NCBI GenBank assembly: GCA_937976375.1
Contig: CALJRU010000014.1
Coordinates: forward strand, 1 to 55,319
DNA: 55,319 nt
Source of the DNA: an uncultured Peptococcaceae bacterium
GTDB lineage: Bacteria; Bacillota; Peptococcia; Peptococcales; Peptococcaceae
Direction: 5' to 3'
Below are positions 22,916-31,291 of this stretch, in pieces. Each line of letters begins with the position of its first letter. Within the stretch, counting starts at the first letter, position 1. A program made the translations under genes and the position numbers. The notes under the pieces are model-generated. The model ran no database searches. It was not told the DNA's origin and saw only the letters and a list, made by a program, of their open reading frames with translations.

Positions 22916-24750
22916 TATTTATTGTCGTCCACTTCAGTGAAGTCGGCATCATAGGTCCCGTCGCTGTTTTGACCCTGAGCCTGCTGTCCCTGTTCTGCCT
23001 GCTGTTGCTGAGCAGCCTGGGCATACATCTTTTCGCTTACTTTGTAGATGGCATTGGTAAGCGCTTCACTCTTTGCCTTGATGTCTTCAGTGTTGTCGCT
23101 TTCGATGACAGCACGGAGATCAGCCTGTGCTTTTTCGATGGCTTCCTTATCAGCAGCATCGACAGCGTCGCCAGCATCTTTCAGCACTTTTTCACTCTGG
23201 AAGAGAAGCGCGTCGGCGTTGTTCTTGACGTCAACCTTTTCCTTCATCTTCTTATCGGCTTCGGCGTTCATTTCAGCATCCTTGACCATGCGATCGATTT
23301 CTTCATCGGAAAGACCGCTGTTGGACTGAATGGTGATACGCTGGCTCTTGCCGGTGCCTTTATCCTTAGCGGATACATTAACAATACCGTTGGCATCGAT
23401 ATCGAAGGTTACTTCGATTTGTGGAATGCCACGTGGAGCTGGTGGGATATCCATCAGGCTGAAACGACCCAGGGTCTTGTTGTCTTTCGCCATTTCACGT
23501 TCACCCTGGAGAACATGGATGTCGGTAGAGGTCTGGTTATCGGCAGCAGTTGTAAATACCTGGCTGCGGGATACAGGGATGGTGGTGTTGCGTTCAACGA
23601 TCTTGGTCATAACACCGCCGAGGGTTTCAATGCCCAAGGACAATGGGGTAACATCCAAGAGGACAACGTCCTTAACTTCACCAACAAGCACACCGCCCTG
23701 GATAGCAGCACCGATGGCAACGCATTCATCTGGGTTGATGCCCTTGAATGGTTCCTTGCCGGTCAATTTCTTAACAGCTTCCTGAACAGCAGGGATACGG
23801 GTAGAACCACCAACGAGGATGACTTTGTCAATGTCGTTTGCGGTCAGACCAGCATCGGAGAGTGCCTGACGGGATGGGCCCATGGTCTTTTCAACCAAGT
23901 CTGCGGTCAGTTCATCAAATTTAGCACGGCTCAAAGTCAGATCCAAGTGCTGTGGCTGACCATTGCCGTCCATGGTGATAAATGGCAGGTTGAGGTTAGA
24001 GGTGGTAACGGTAGAAAGTTCCATCTTAGCCTTTTCAGCAGCTTCTTTCAAACGCTGCATAGCGGTCTTATCAGCGCTCAGATCAATACCAGTCTGAGAT
24101 TTGAATTCAGCAATGGCCCAGTCAATGATCTTCTTATCGAAGTCATCACCGCCGAGACGGTTGTTACCGCTGGTAGCCAATACTTCGAAAATGCCATCGC
24201 CAATTTCCAGCAAGGATACATCGAAGGTACCACCACCAAGGTCGAATACAAGGATCTTCTGGTCGGTATTGTCTTTATCAACGCCATAAGCCAATGCTGC
24301 TGCAGTTGGTTCGTTGATGATACGCATAACATCCAAGCCAGCAATCTTACCAGCATCCTTGGTTGCCTGGCGCTGGCTGTCGCTGAAGTATGCAGGAACA
24401 GTGATGACAGCCTGGGTAACTGTTTCACCAATGTAAGCTTCTGCATCGGCTTTCAGCTTTTGCAGGATCATAGCAGAAATTTCCTGTGGGGTGTACTGCT
24501 TGCCGCCCAGGGTTGCCTTATAGTCAGAGCCCATGTGACGCTTGATACTAGCTACTGTATTATCAGGGTTTGTGATTGCCTGACGCTTTGCAACCTGGCC
24601 AACGAGGCGTTCGCCGCTGTTGTTCAAGCCAACAACAGATGGTGTGGTACGATTGCCTTCGCTGTTAGGAATAACAACCGCTTCGCCACCTTCCATTACT
24701 GCAACACAAGAGTTTGTTGTCCCTAAGTCAATACCAATTACTTTTCCCAT
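22915..24750 (-). CDS. dnaK: Molecular chaperone DnaK (Hsp70)
   Basis: The 611-residue protein has the Hsp70 ATPase opening KVIGIDLGTTNSCVAVMEGG, the phosphate-2 motif FDLGGGTFDVSLLEI and VILVGGSTRIPAVQEAV. The substrate-binding domain carries GVMTKIVERNTTIPV and the DIPPAPRG segment. The C-terminal tail is rich in Gln and ends in an acidic DADFTEVDDNK, as in most bacterial DnaK. The N-terminal domain lacks the roughly 24-residue insert of Gram-negative DnaK, as expected for Bacillota. It lies between grpE and dnaJ under HrcA control. Confidence 0.98.
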   Translation of the reverse strand: MGKVIGIDLGTTNSCVAVMEGGEAVVIPNSEGNRTTPSVVGLNNSGERLVGQVAKRQAITNPDNTVASIKRHMGSDYKATLGGKQYTPQEISAMILQKLKADAEAYIGETVTQAVITVPAYFSDSQRQATKDAGKIAGLDVMRIINEPTAAALAYGVDKDNTDQKILVFDLGGGTFDVSLLEIGDGIFEVLATSGNNRLGGDDFDKKIIDWAIAEFKSQTGIDLSADKTAMQRLKEAAEKAKMELSTVTTSNLNLPFITMDGNGQPQHLDLTLSRAKFDELTADLVEKTMGPSRQALSDAGLTANDIDKVILVGGSTRIPAVQEAVKKLTGKEPFKGINPDECVAIGAAIQGGVLVGEVKDVVLLDVTPLSLGIETLGGVMTKIVERNTTIPVSRSQVFTTAADNQTSTDIHVLQGEREMAKDNKTLGRFSLMDIPPAPRGIPQIEVTFDIDANGIVNVSAKDKGTGKSQRITIQSNSGLSDEEIDRMVKDAEMNAEADKKMKEKVDVKNNADALLFQSEKVLKDAGDAVDAADKEAIEKAQADLRAVIESDNTEDIKAKSEALTNAIYKVSEKMYAQAAQQQQAEQGQQAQGQNSDGTYDADFTEVDDNK

Positions 24751-24794
24751 TATTGTTTCCTCCTAAAAATCTATCTGATAAAAATGAGAGATGC

Positions 24795-25349
24795 TTATTT
24801 ATTGCCCGTCACTCGGCAAACCGTTGGACGGATGACTTTGTCTTTAAATTTATAGCCTGCACGAAGTTCATCGAACACAGTGTTGGCCGGCTGGGATTCA
24901 TCATCCACAACCATGATCGCTTCATGGAAATTTGGATCGTATTCCTGGCCGATCGCTTCAATGCGTTCCAGACCAGCTTTTCCCAGACAGTCGATGAACT
25001 GCTTCTGCACCTTCGCAAACCCTTCTTGATAAGCTGCGAGGTTTTCTTCAGAATCAACCGGTGGATTTTTCAGGGCCAGCTCAAAGCTGTCCAACACCGG
25101 CAGCAATTCTTTGACGAGGGTCATCGTGCCGTACTTTGCAATGTCTTCTTTTTCACCGGCAGTGCGGCGCTTAAAGTTGTCAAAATCAGCCAGCAAACGC
25201 AGATAACGCTTGTTCAATTCTTCATAAGCACTGTCTTCTGCTGGTGCAGATTCTTCTGCCTGTTCTTCTTTTTCTTCCATTTCGGTTTCAGTTTCCGGCA
25301 CCTCAACGTTTTCCGTCTGCGGTTCCTTGGACTGTTTTTGTTCTGTCAT
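24795..25349 (-). CDS. grpE: Nucleotide exchange factor GrpE
   Basis: GrpE swaps ADP for ATP on DnaK. From ATG 25349, behind AAGGAG, the product has 184 residues. The N-terminal 60 residues are a Glu-rich tail. A helical region follows (YEELNKRYLRLLADFDNFKRRT), then FEDKVIRPTVCRV-like C-terminal residues (KFKDKVIRPTVCRVT), the family's signature end. A GTG nine bases upstream is in frame but poorly spaced. It follows hrcA by 15 bases. Confidence 0.95.
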   Translation of the reverse strand: MTEQKQSKEPQTENVEVPETETEMEEKEEQAEESAPAEDSAYEELNKRYLRLLADFDNFKRRTAGEKEDIAKYGTMTLVKELLPVLDSFELALKNPPVDSEENLAAYQEGFAKVQKQFIDCLGKAGLERIEAIGQEYDPNFHEAIMVVDDESQPANTVFDELRAGYKFKDKVIRPTVCRVTGNK

Positions 25350-25364
25350 GCACAGCACTCCTTA

Positions 25365-26489
25365 CTAATATTTTCTCTTAAATATCGCCAGCTCCGAACA
25401 TCTCGCCCAATCGCCGTCATGTGCAACAACGGTTGATAGCGCATTTTTTCGGGCATCATTTTTTTCCAGTCGTGTAAAAAGTTGTTCAAAGCCGCTTAGC
25501 ACTGCCTCAACCATCGCCACGCACTCAATGTAATTCATGCGCTTCGGCCCGATCAACGCCAAGTGACCAACATTTTTGCCAATGCTATAATTGCCGACCA
25601 CCATGCTGCAGCCACTGATCTCTTCCGAAGTGTTTTCGTCGCCAATGCGAACATTGATGCCTTTCTGAGGCATATTCGCAAAGAATCCTGCGACGTCATC
25701 TTCATTGCCAAAGGCCATCAGCAGCGGGCGAAGCACTTGAATATCCTGAAACTCTGGAAAGGATAAGACATTCAACGCACCTTCAACCATGACTTGTTTT
25801 TGCTGACGCCTGCTGAGGATATCATTAAGAATATCCAAGAGATCGTGAACAAACATGGATGCGGTTCCCATCTGATCGATCAAAAATTCAATCAGAGGGC
25901 GATGCCAATGGGCAACGGACAGTCCCCGCAAATAATGGCTGAGTACGCCGTTGACCATGTTGAGCTCTTTCGGCCCAAAGCCTTTCGGCAAATCAATCAA
26001 GCGCTGTTCTACTCGCTCATCATCTGTAACGACAACCATCAAACCACGCTCTGGCATCAAATAAATCAGCTCAAGCATGCTCAGCAGCGGCTTGGTTACT
26101 TCCGCCTCTGGAATGACCAGCATGGCGGTATAGCCTGTCACATCGGCCATCCGTTTCAAAATGGCATGCATGCGTTCATTATCCATGCTCGCCTGAGAGC
26201 GAATATAAGCATTGAGCTGCTTTTCTTCTGTATAAGAACGCCGTGTGCGAAACATCAGCCGATCAACATAATAACGGTAGCCAATATCCGTTGGAATACG
26301 TCCGGCCGACGTATGTGGCTGAACGATGTACCCCATGTCTTCGAGATCGCTCATTTCATTGCGAATGGTCGCGGAACTGAATCCAATATCATATTTCTTG
26401 GAAATGGTGCGCGATCCCACCGGCTCTGCCGTCTCGATATAATCTGTGACAATCGCAGCTAGAATTTTTTCTTTGCGTTCATCTAACAT
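25365..26489 (-). CDS. hrcA: Heat-inducible transcription repressor HrcA
   Basis: HrcA represses the heat-shock operon by binding CIRCE; GroEL promotes its activity. The 374 residues open with LDERKEKILAAIVTDYIETAEPVGSRTISKKY, the winged-helix region. SATIRNEMSDLEDMGYIVQPHTSAGRIPTD follows, one of the best-conserved HrcA stretches. The CIRCE element lies 15 bases upstream of the ATG, so the gene is autoregulated. GGAGGCGAGAGC gives a strong ribosome binding site. Confidence 0.97.
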   Translation of the reverse strand: MLDERKEKILAAIVTDYIETAEPVGSRTISKKYDIGFSSATIRNEMSDLEDMGYIVQPHTSAGRIPTDIGYRYYVDRLMFRTRRSYTEEKQLNAYIRSQASMDNERMHAILKRMADVTGYTAMLVIPEAEVTKPLLSMLELIYLMPERGLMVVVTDDERVEQRLIDLPKGFGPKELNMVNGVLSHYLRGLSVAHWHRPLIEFLIDQMGTASMFVHDLLDILNDILSRRQQKQVMVEGALNVLSFPEFQDIQVLRPLLMAFGNEDDVAGFFANMPQKGINVRIGDENTSEEISGCSMVVGNYSIGKNVGHLALIGPKRMNYIECVAMVEAVLSGFEQLFTRLEKNDARKNALSTVVAHDGDWARCSELAIFKRKY

Positions 26490-26504
26490 GCTCTCGCCTC
26501 CTTA

Positions 26505-26531
26505 TTAGCACTCTCTTTACTTGAGTGCTAA
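26505..26531 (-). promoter_or_regulatory. CIRCE operator for HrcA
   Basis: A perfect TTAGCACTC-N9-GAGTGCTAA inverted repeat between the promoter and the hrcA start. It is the standard binding site of HrcA in the leader of heat-shock operons. Confidence 0.98.
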
Positions 26532-26541
26532 CTCTTAATAA

Positions 26542-26570
26542 AAAATACCATTTTATTCGCGAATTGTCAA
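26542..26570 (-). promoter_or_regulatory. Promoter of the hrcA heat-shock operon
   Basis: Minus-strand TTGACA (26570-26565), 17 bases, TATTTT (26547-26542). Transcription would begin close to the CIRCE element. Confidence 0.85.
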
Positions 26571-26579
26571 TAGATTGGC

Positions 26580-26622
26580 GAAAAAAATCCCGGCCAACAA
26601 AGAAATTTGTTGGTCGGGATTC
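26580..26622 (-). terminator. Terminator of hemW
   Basis: AATCCCGACCAACAAA pairs with TTTGTTGGCCGGGATT around a short loop, followed by TTTTTTCGCC on the minus strand. It starts four bases past the hemW stop. Confidence 0.88.
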
Positions 26623-26625
26623 GGG

Positions 26626-27753
26626 CTAAATGAACAACTCAAAGACCCAATTTCCAAGCGCACGTCCGCGCTCGGTCAAACGCAAATGGTCGTCGGCGAT
26701 CACCAGCCATCCTTGCCGCACGCCTTCTTCCAGCGCAGCGGGAAAAACCGATTCAAGCGTACAGCCATAAAGAGCGGTAAAATCCGCCAACGAAAGGCCC
26801 TGATTCATGCGCAGTGCCATAAAGACACTTTCGCTCATCTGTTCTTCGCGCGTCAGCGTCTCAATGTGCTGAGGGACCGCTTGGCCTGTCTGCAGTGCCG
26901 AAGTGTACAACAGAAAGTCCTGCGTGTTTTCACTGCGTCTCGGCCGCTCCCAGCTTGTCGCGCCAAGCCCCAGGCCCAAATAATCATCAAGCTTCCAATA
27001 TAATTGGTTGTGTTTGGATGAAAATCCTTCGCGGGCATAGTTCGAAATCTCGTATTGACGATAGCCAGCTTCGGCAAGCCAGGTTCTTTGCTCTTCAAAC
27101 CACTCAGCTGCGCCATCTTCGTCCACCGGCGGCAAAAGTCCAGCCTCCATCTTGTGCACCAAGCTGGTGCCTGGCTCAGGGATCAGCTGATAAAGAGAAA
27201 GGTGCTCCGGCGCCAGCGCCAGCGCCTGATCAATGGTGCTTTTCCACTGCTCAGCCCTTTGCCCAGGCAAGCCATACATCAAATCCAAATTGATGTTTGT
27301 AAAGCCTGCATGCCGCGCCATACGGACCGCCTCTTTTGCCTCGGCTGCTGTATGCACGCGGCCGATCATTTTTAGCAGCGCATCGTCAAAGCTCTGCACC
27401 CCAAACGACAAACGATTGACGCCGCCTGCTCTCAGCACACGCAATTTTTCAGCGTCAATGGTGCCAGGATTGGCCTCCACTGTAAACTCCTGCACGCCTG
27501 CAAGGTCCACACAGCCGCCAATCGCCGCCAGCAAACGCGCCAGCTCATCGGCCGACAAGGTCGTCGGCGTCCCTCCGCCGATAAAAATGGTCTGCGCATG
27601 TTGCCAGCGGCCCTGCACCCTCCCATGAATTTCATGTTCCAAGGCTTGCAAATACTGCGCCTTTTCTTTTTCATGCTTTACCGGAAACGATAAGAAGTCG
27701 CAATAGGCACATTTCTGTGCACAAAACGGAATATGAATATAGATGCCATGCAT
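26626..27753 (-). CDS. hemW: Radical SAM heme chaperone HemW
   Basis: The product has 375 residues and starts MHGIYIHIPFCAQKCAYCDF; the CxxxCxxC binds a 4Fe-4S cluster. GGGTPTTLS and VEANPGTIDAEKL follow. HemW is often annotated as coproporphyrinogen III oxidase, but characterised members bind heme and lack that activity. It is preceded by lepA and its terminator and followed by the heat-shock operon, a common gene order in Bacillota. Its start is an ATG behind AAGGTGGTGAGACG. Confidence 0.93.
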   Translation of the reverse strand: MHGIYIHIPFCAQKCAYCDFLSFPVKHEKEKAQYLQALEHEIHGRVQGRWQHAQTIFIGGGTPTTLSADELARLLAAIGGCVDLAGVQEFTVEANPGTIDAEKLRVLRAGGVNRLSFGVQSFDDALLKMIGRVHTAAEAKEAVRMARHAGFTNINLDLMYGLPGQRAEQWKSTIDQALALAPEHLSLYQLIPEPGTSLVHKMEAGLLPPVDEDGAAEWFEEQRTWLAEAGYRQYEISNYAREGFSSKHNQLYWKLDDYLGLGLGATSWERPRRSENTQDFLLYTSALQTGQAVPQHIETLTREEQMSESVFMALRMNQGLSLADFTALYGCTLESVFPAALEEGVRQGWLVIADDHLRLTERGRALGNWVFELFI

Positions 27754-27768
27754 CGTCTCACCACCTTA

Positions 27769-27799
27769 TAAAAAAACAGCTGTGAAACACAGCTGTTTA
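27769..27799 (-). terminator. Terminator of lepA
   Basis: AAACAGCTGTG and CACAGCTGTTT with a 3-base loop, followed on the minus strand by a run of T. It lies between lepA and hemW. Confidence 0.88.
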
Positions 27800-27802
27800 T
27801 GA

Positions 27803-29602
27803 TTATTCTTCATCCAGACTGAGAACCGCCATGAACGCCTCCTGAGGAATTTCGACGCTCCCCACCTGTTTCATGCGCTTCTTCCCTTCTTTTTGCTTTT
27901 CAAGCAGTTTACGTTTACGGCTGATGTCACCGCCATAACATTTATCAAGGACATTCTTGCGCAGCGCCTTCACGGTTTCACGTGCGATAACTTTATTACC
28001 AATGGCTGCCTGAATTGGCACTTCGAACATCTGCCGAGGAATCAAGCCGCGCAGTTTTGCCACCAGCGCCCGGCCGCGATAATAAGCCTTATCTTTATGA
28101 ACAATGCAGGACAAAGCATCCACCTGTTCACCATTGACAAGAATATCAAGCTTCACAAGATTGCTCTGGCGATAGCCATTCATTTCGTAGTCCATCGATG
28201 CGTAGCCTTTGGTGCGTGTCTTCAACAAATCAAAGTAGTCGAAGACAATTTCCGCCAATGGAATGTCATAGGTAATGGTCACGCGCGTTTTGGTGATATA
28301 CTGCATGTCAATGAATACACCGCGCTTGTCCTGAGACAATTCCATCACTGCGCCAACAAAATCTTTTGGCACCATGACATCGACACGCACATAAGGTTCT
28401 TCAATGTGGTCAATGCGCTGCGGTGCTGGCAGCTGAGATGGGTTGTCCACTTCCACCATGGTCCCGTTGGTCTGATAAACATGATAGATAACGCTTGGCG
28501 CTGTCGTGATCAAGGTCAGGTTATACTCGCGCTCTAAGCGTTCCTGAATGATTTCCATGTGCAGCATCCCCAAAAAGCCGCAGCGGAAACCGAAGCCCAA
28601 AGCCTGAGATGTTTCAGGCTCGAATTCCAGGGAAGCATCGTTCAAACTTAATTTTGCCAAAGAATCTTTCAAATCAGGATACTGTTCGTTGTCGACCGGA
28701 TAGAGCCCACAGAACACCATTGGCACCGCACGCTTGTAGCCCGGCAAGGCTTCTTCCGCAGGATTGGCCGCATCGGTGATGGTATCGCCGACACGTGTAT
28801 CACTGACTTGTTTCATGCTCGCAGCCACATAGCCAACCTCGCCAGCCGAAAGGGTCTTGACCTTCTTTTCTTTCGGCGTATGCACGCCCAACTCGGTCAC
28901 TTCAAAAGAGCGGTCGTTGTGCATCATATGAATGGTCATATTATCGCGCAAAGTGCCTTCTACCACGCGAATGTAGGCAATGGCACCGCGGTAAGAATCA
29001 TAAAACGAGTCAAAAATCAACGCCTGAAGCGGCTTATTGGCATCACCTTCCGGTGCTGGGATGCGATCAACAATGGCCTCGAGAATTTCTTCGATCCCTT
29101 CCCCTGTTTTTGCGGAGCAAAGGATGGCGTCCGATGCGTCGAGACCAATGATTTCTTCGATTTCTTCTTTAACCACATCAGGCTGTGCGCTTGGCAAGTC
29201 AATTTTATTGATGACAGGAATGATTTCCAGATCATGTTCGAGCGCCAAGTAAACATTCGCCAAGGTCTGCGCTTCAATCCCCTGCGCCGCATCCACAACA
29301 AGCAGCGCGCCTTCGCAGGCAGCCAGGGAACGCGACACCTCGTAGGAAAAGTCCACATGTCCAGGGGTATCAATCAAATTCAGCACATATTCTTCACCAT
29401 TCTTGGCTTTATAATTGATGCGCACGGTCTGCAGCTTGATGGTAATGCCGCGTTCACGCTCAATGTCCATGTTGTCCAATAATTGGGACTGCATTTCACG
29501 CTTTTCAACAGCGCCTGTCATTTCCAACAGACGATCGGCCAATGTGGACTTCCCATGGTCTATATGTGCAATAATACAGAAATTGCGTATTTTTTCTTGC
29601 AT
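27803..29602 (-). CDS. lepA: Elongation factor 4 (back-translocating GTPase LepA)
   Basis: LepA is a ribosome-associated GTPase that acts on stalled or initiating ribosomes. The 599 residues are the usual length. G1 is AHIDHGKSTLADRL, G2 is RERGITIKLQ, G3 is DTPGHVDFSYEVSR and G4 is NKIDLPSA. The C-terminal domain unique to LepA includes KRKLLEKQKEGKKRMKQVG. GAAAGGAG precedes the ATG. It follows murJ by 28 bases and shares a transcript with it. Confidence 0.97.
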   Translation of the reverse strand: MQEKIRNFCIIAHIDHGKSTLADRLLEMTGAVEKREMQSQLLDNMDIERERGITIKLQTVRINYKAKNGEEYVLNLIDTPGHVDFSYEVSRSLAACEGALLVVDAAQGIEAQTLANVYLALEHDLEIIPVINKIDLPSAQPDVVKEEIEEIIGLDASDAILCSAKTGEGIEEILEAIVDRIPAPEGDANKPLQALIFDSFYDSYRGAIAYIRVVEGTLRDNMTIHMMHNDRSFEVTELGVHTPKEKKVKTLSAGEVGYVAASMKQVSDTRVGDTITDAANPAEEALPGYKRAVPMVFCGLYPVDNEQYPDLKDSLAKLSLNDASLEFEPETSQALGFGFRCGFLGMLHMEIIQERLEREYNLTLITTAPSVIYHVYQTNGTMVEVDNPSQLPAPQRIDHIEEPYVRVDVMVPKDFVGAVMELSQDKRGVFIDMQYITKTRVTITYDIPLAEIVFDYFDLLKTRTKGYASMDYEMNGYRQSNLVKLDILVNGEQVDALSCIVHKDKAYYRGRALVAKLRGLIPRQMFEVPIQAAIGNKVIARETVKALRKNVLDKCYGGDISRKRKLLEKQKEGKKRMKQVGSVEIPQEAFMAVLSLDEE

Positions 29603-29630
29603 AATCTTCTCCTTTCTTTCATAAATCTCT

Positions 29631-31205
29631 TTATCCGCGACGGATTTTTCTCCGTAACATGTTAACTGCCGCCTGCATTTCTTCGATGCGGAGCACTACC
29701 GCCATCACAACATAGATCACAATACCAATGCACACCGCCAGGAAAAGCTCAAGCAGCTGCTGACTTTTAGAGGTAATGTCAATAAAGTGATCGCTGAAAT
29801 TCAAAAAGAGCAGCACACCAGCCCCCATCACAACCGAAGCAATGATGATTTTCAGCAAAGAACTGGCAATCTCTCTGCTGCCCAAGTCGCCAACTTTTTG
29901 ATGAAGAAACGCATAGAGCAAAACCATTGAGACAAGACCAGCGATTGAATACGCCAGCGCCAACCCTTGTGCCTTGAATGGACCAACCATCAAAATACTC
30001 AGCACAATGTTAATGATGATAATGATCGTATTGACAATAACAGCGCGTTTCGAGTCTCTGAGCGCATACATACCACGATTAAGAATTTGCTGCTGACTAT
30101 AACCAAGGATACCGATGCAATAAAAGACCAACACCGAAGCTGTAATTGAAACGTTTTCTTCGGTAAATTTCCCTTGCATGAACAATGCACGAATCAAAGG
30201 TTCTGCCACAACCATCAAGCCAACGCTGGCTGGAATAAGGATGAAATTATTGAGGTTGATGCCTTCAACAAGTTTCCGTTTAAACATGCGGATGTCACGT
30301 TTGGCGATCAATTCTGTTAAAACAGGAAAAACTGCTGAGGCGATGGCTGTCGCGAAAATCCCGATTGGCAACTGCATGAGTCGGTTGGCATTGTTGAGCG
30401 CTGTAACAGTACCAGCATCAAGCTGACTGCCAAGGTTCTGCGTCACAAACGTATTGAGATACACCACGCTCAGCCCCAAAACAACCGGAAGCGCCAACCG
30501 GAAAAAGTCGTGTACACCCGGATGCTTGAAATCTAAAACAGGCATCCATTTTACACCAATCTTTAAAAGAATTGGGAAGTGAACAATAAAGTTCAAATAA
30601 CTGCCGACAACCACACCGATGGCAAAACCCGTAATGCCAATCGTTGGCATCAGCCATAAACCAAACACGATGATGGCAATGTTATACAATAACGAGCCAA
30701 TGGCCGGTGCCGTAAATTGCTGGTAAACATGACAAACGCCCTGACAGATCCCGCTGAGACACATCATGAAACTTTGCAGCAGCATGATGCGCGTCAGATA
30801 AATGGCCAACTCCTTGGTTTCATCTGCATAGCCGACCGCCAGAAAATGATTCATGATAAACGGTACAGACACGTAGAAAAAGCCCATTAGAACGACAACG
30901 GCAATCAGCATGGCATTAAAAATGGTACTTGCCACACGCCAAGCCTCATCCTCCTGGTCACGATTGATATACTCACTGAGCACAGGAATGAATGCCGTCG
31001 AAAACGCGCCACCAACCAGAATCAAGTAAAGAAAATCAGGTATCAAAAATGCGGCCTTGTAAGCGTCGGTCATCCATCCTTGCCCAAAGACCGTCGTCAT
31101 TACGATCTCACGCACATAGCCAAGCACACGTGAAAGCGCGCTCATGATCACCAAAAAGCCTGTGATCTGAGCCAAAGATCGTCGTTTTAGCTTTGTATTG
31201 CCCAA
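29631..31205 (-). CDS. murJ: Lipid II flippase MurJ (MviN family)
   Basis: MurJ moves lipid II, the peptidoglycan precursor, across the membrane. I start it at TTG 31205, behind AAAGGAG, giving 524 residues with about 14 membrane segments. RVLGYVREIVMTTVFG near residue 30 and GGAFSTAFIPVLSEY are family hallmarks. The conserved positively charged central residues fit a MOP-superfamily flippase. An upstream TTG extension is possible but has no ribosome binding site. A terminator separates it from glnN; lepA is 28 bases downstream. Confidence 0.92.
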   Translation of the reverse strand: MGNTKLKRRSLAQITGFLVIMSALSRVLGYVREIVMTTVFGQGWMTDAYKAAFLIPDFLYLILVGGAFSTAFIPVLSEYINRDQEDEAWRVASTIFNAMLIAVVVLMGFFYVSVPFIMNHFLAVGYADETKELAIYLTRIMLLQSFMMCLSGICQGVCHVYQQFTAPAIGSLLYNIAIIVFGLWLMPTIGITGFAIGVVVGSYLNFIVHFPILLKIGVKWMPVLDFKHPGVHDFFRLALPVVLGLSVVYLNTFVTQNLGSQLDAGTVTALNNANRLMQLPIGIFATAIASAVFPVLTELIAKRDIRMFKRKLVEGINLNNFILIPASVGLMVVAEPLIRALFMQGKFTEENVSITASVLVFYCIGILGYSQQQILNRGMYALRDSKRAVIVNTIIIIINIVLSILMVGPFKAQGLALAYSIAGLVSMVLLYAFLHQKVGDLGSREIASSLLKIIIASVVMGAGVLLFLNFSDHFIDITSKSQQLLELFLAVCIGIVIYVVMAVVLRIEEMQAAVNMLRRKIRRG

Positions 31206-31239
31206 AACTAAACGCTCCTTTCTGCTCAATGAAAATCAC

Positions 31240-31275
31240 AAAAGAAGAGGGAACTCCATATAAGTTCCCCCCTCA
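31240..31275 (-). terminator. Terminator of glnN
   Basis: GGGAACTT and GGAGTTCCC around a short AT loop, followed on the minus strand by TCTTCTTTT. The T-run is weak, so efficiency is uncertain. Confidence 0.6.
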
Positions 31276-31291
31276 TTTCTCATTAAGTTAT

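Noticed and set aside
22969..24726. Plus-strand open frame of 585 codons opposite dnaK
   Set aside because: The dnaK antisense frame is a known source of false ORFs; dnaK itself is fully conserved.
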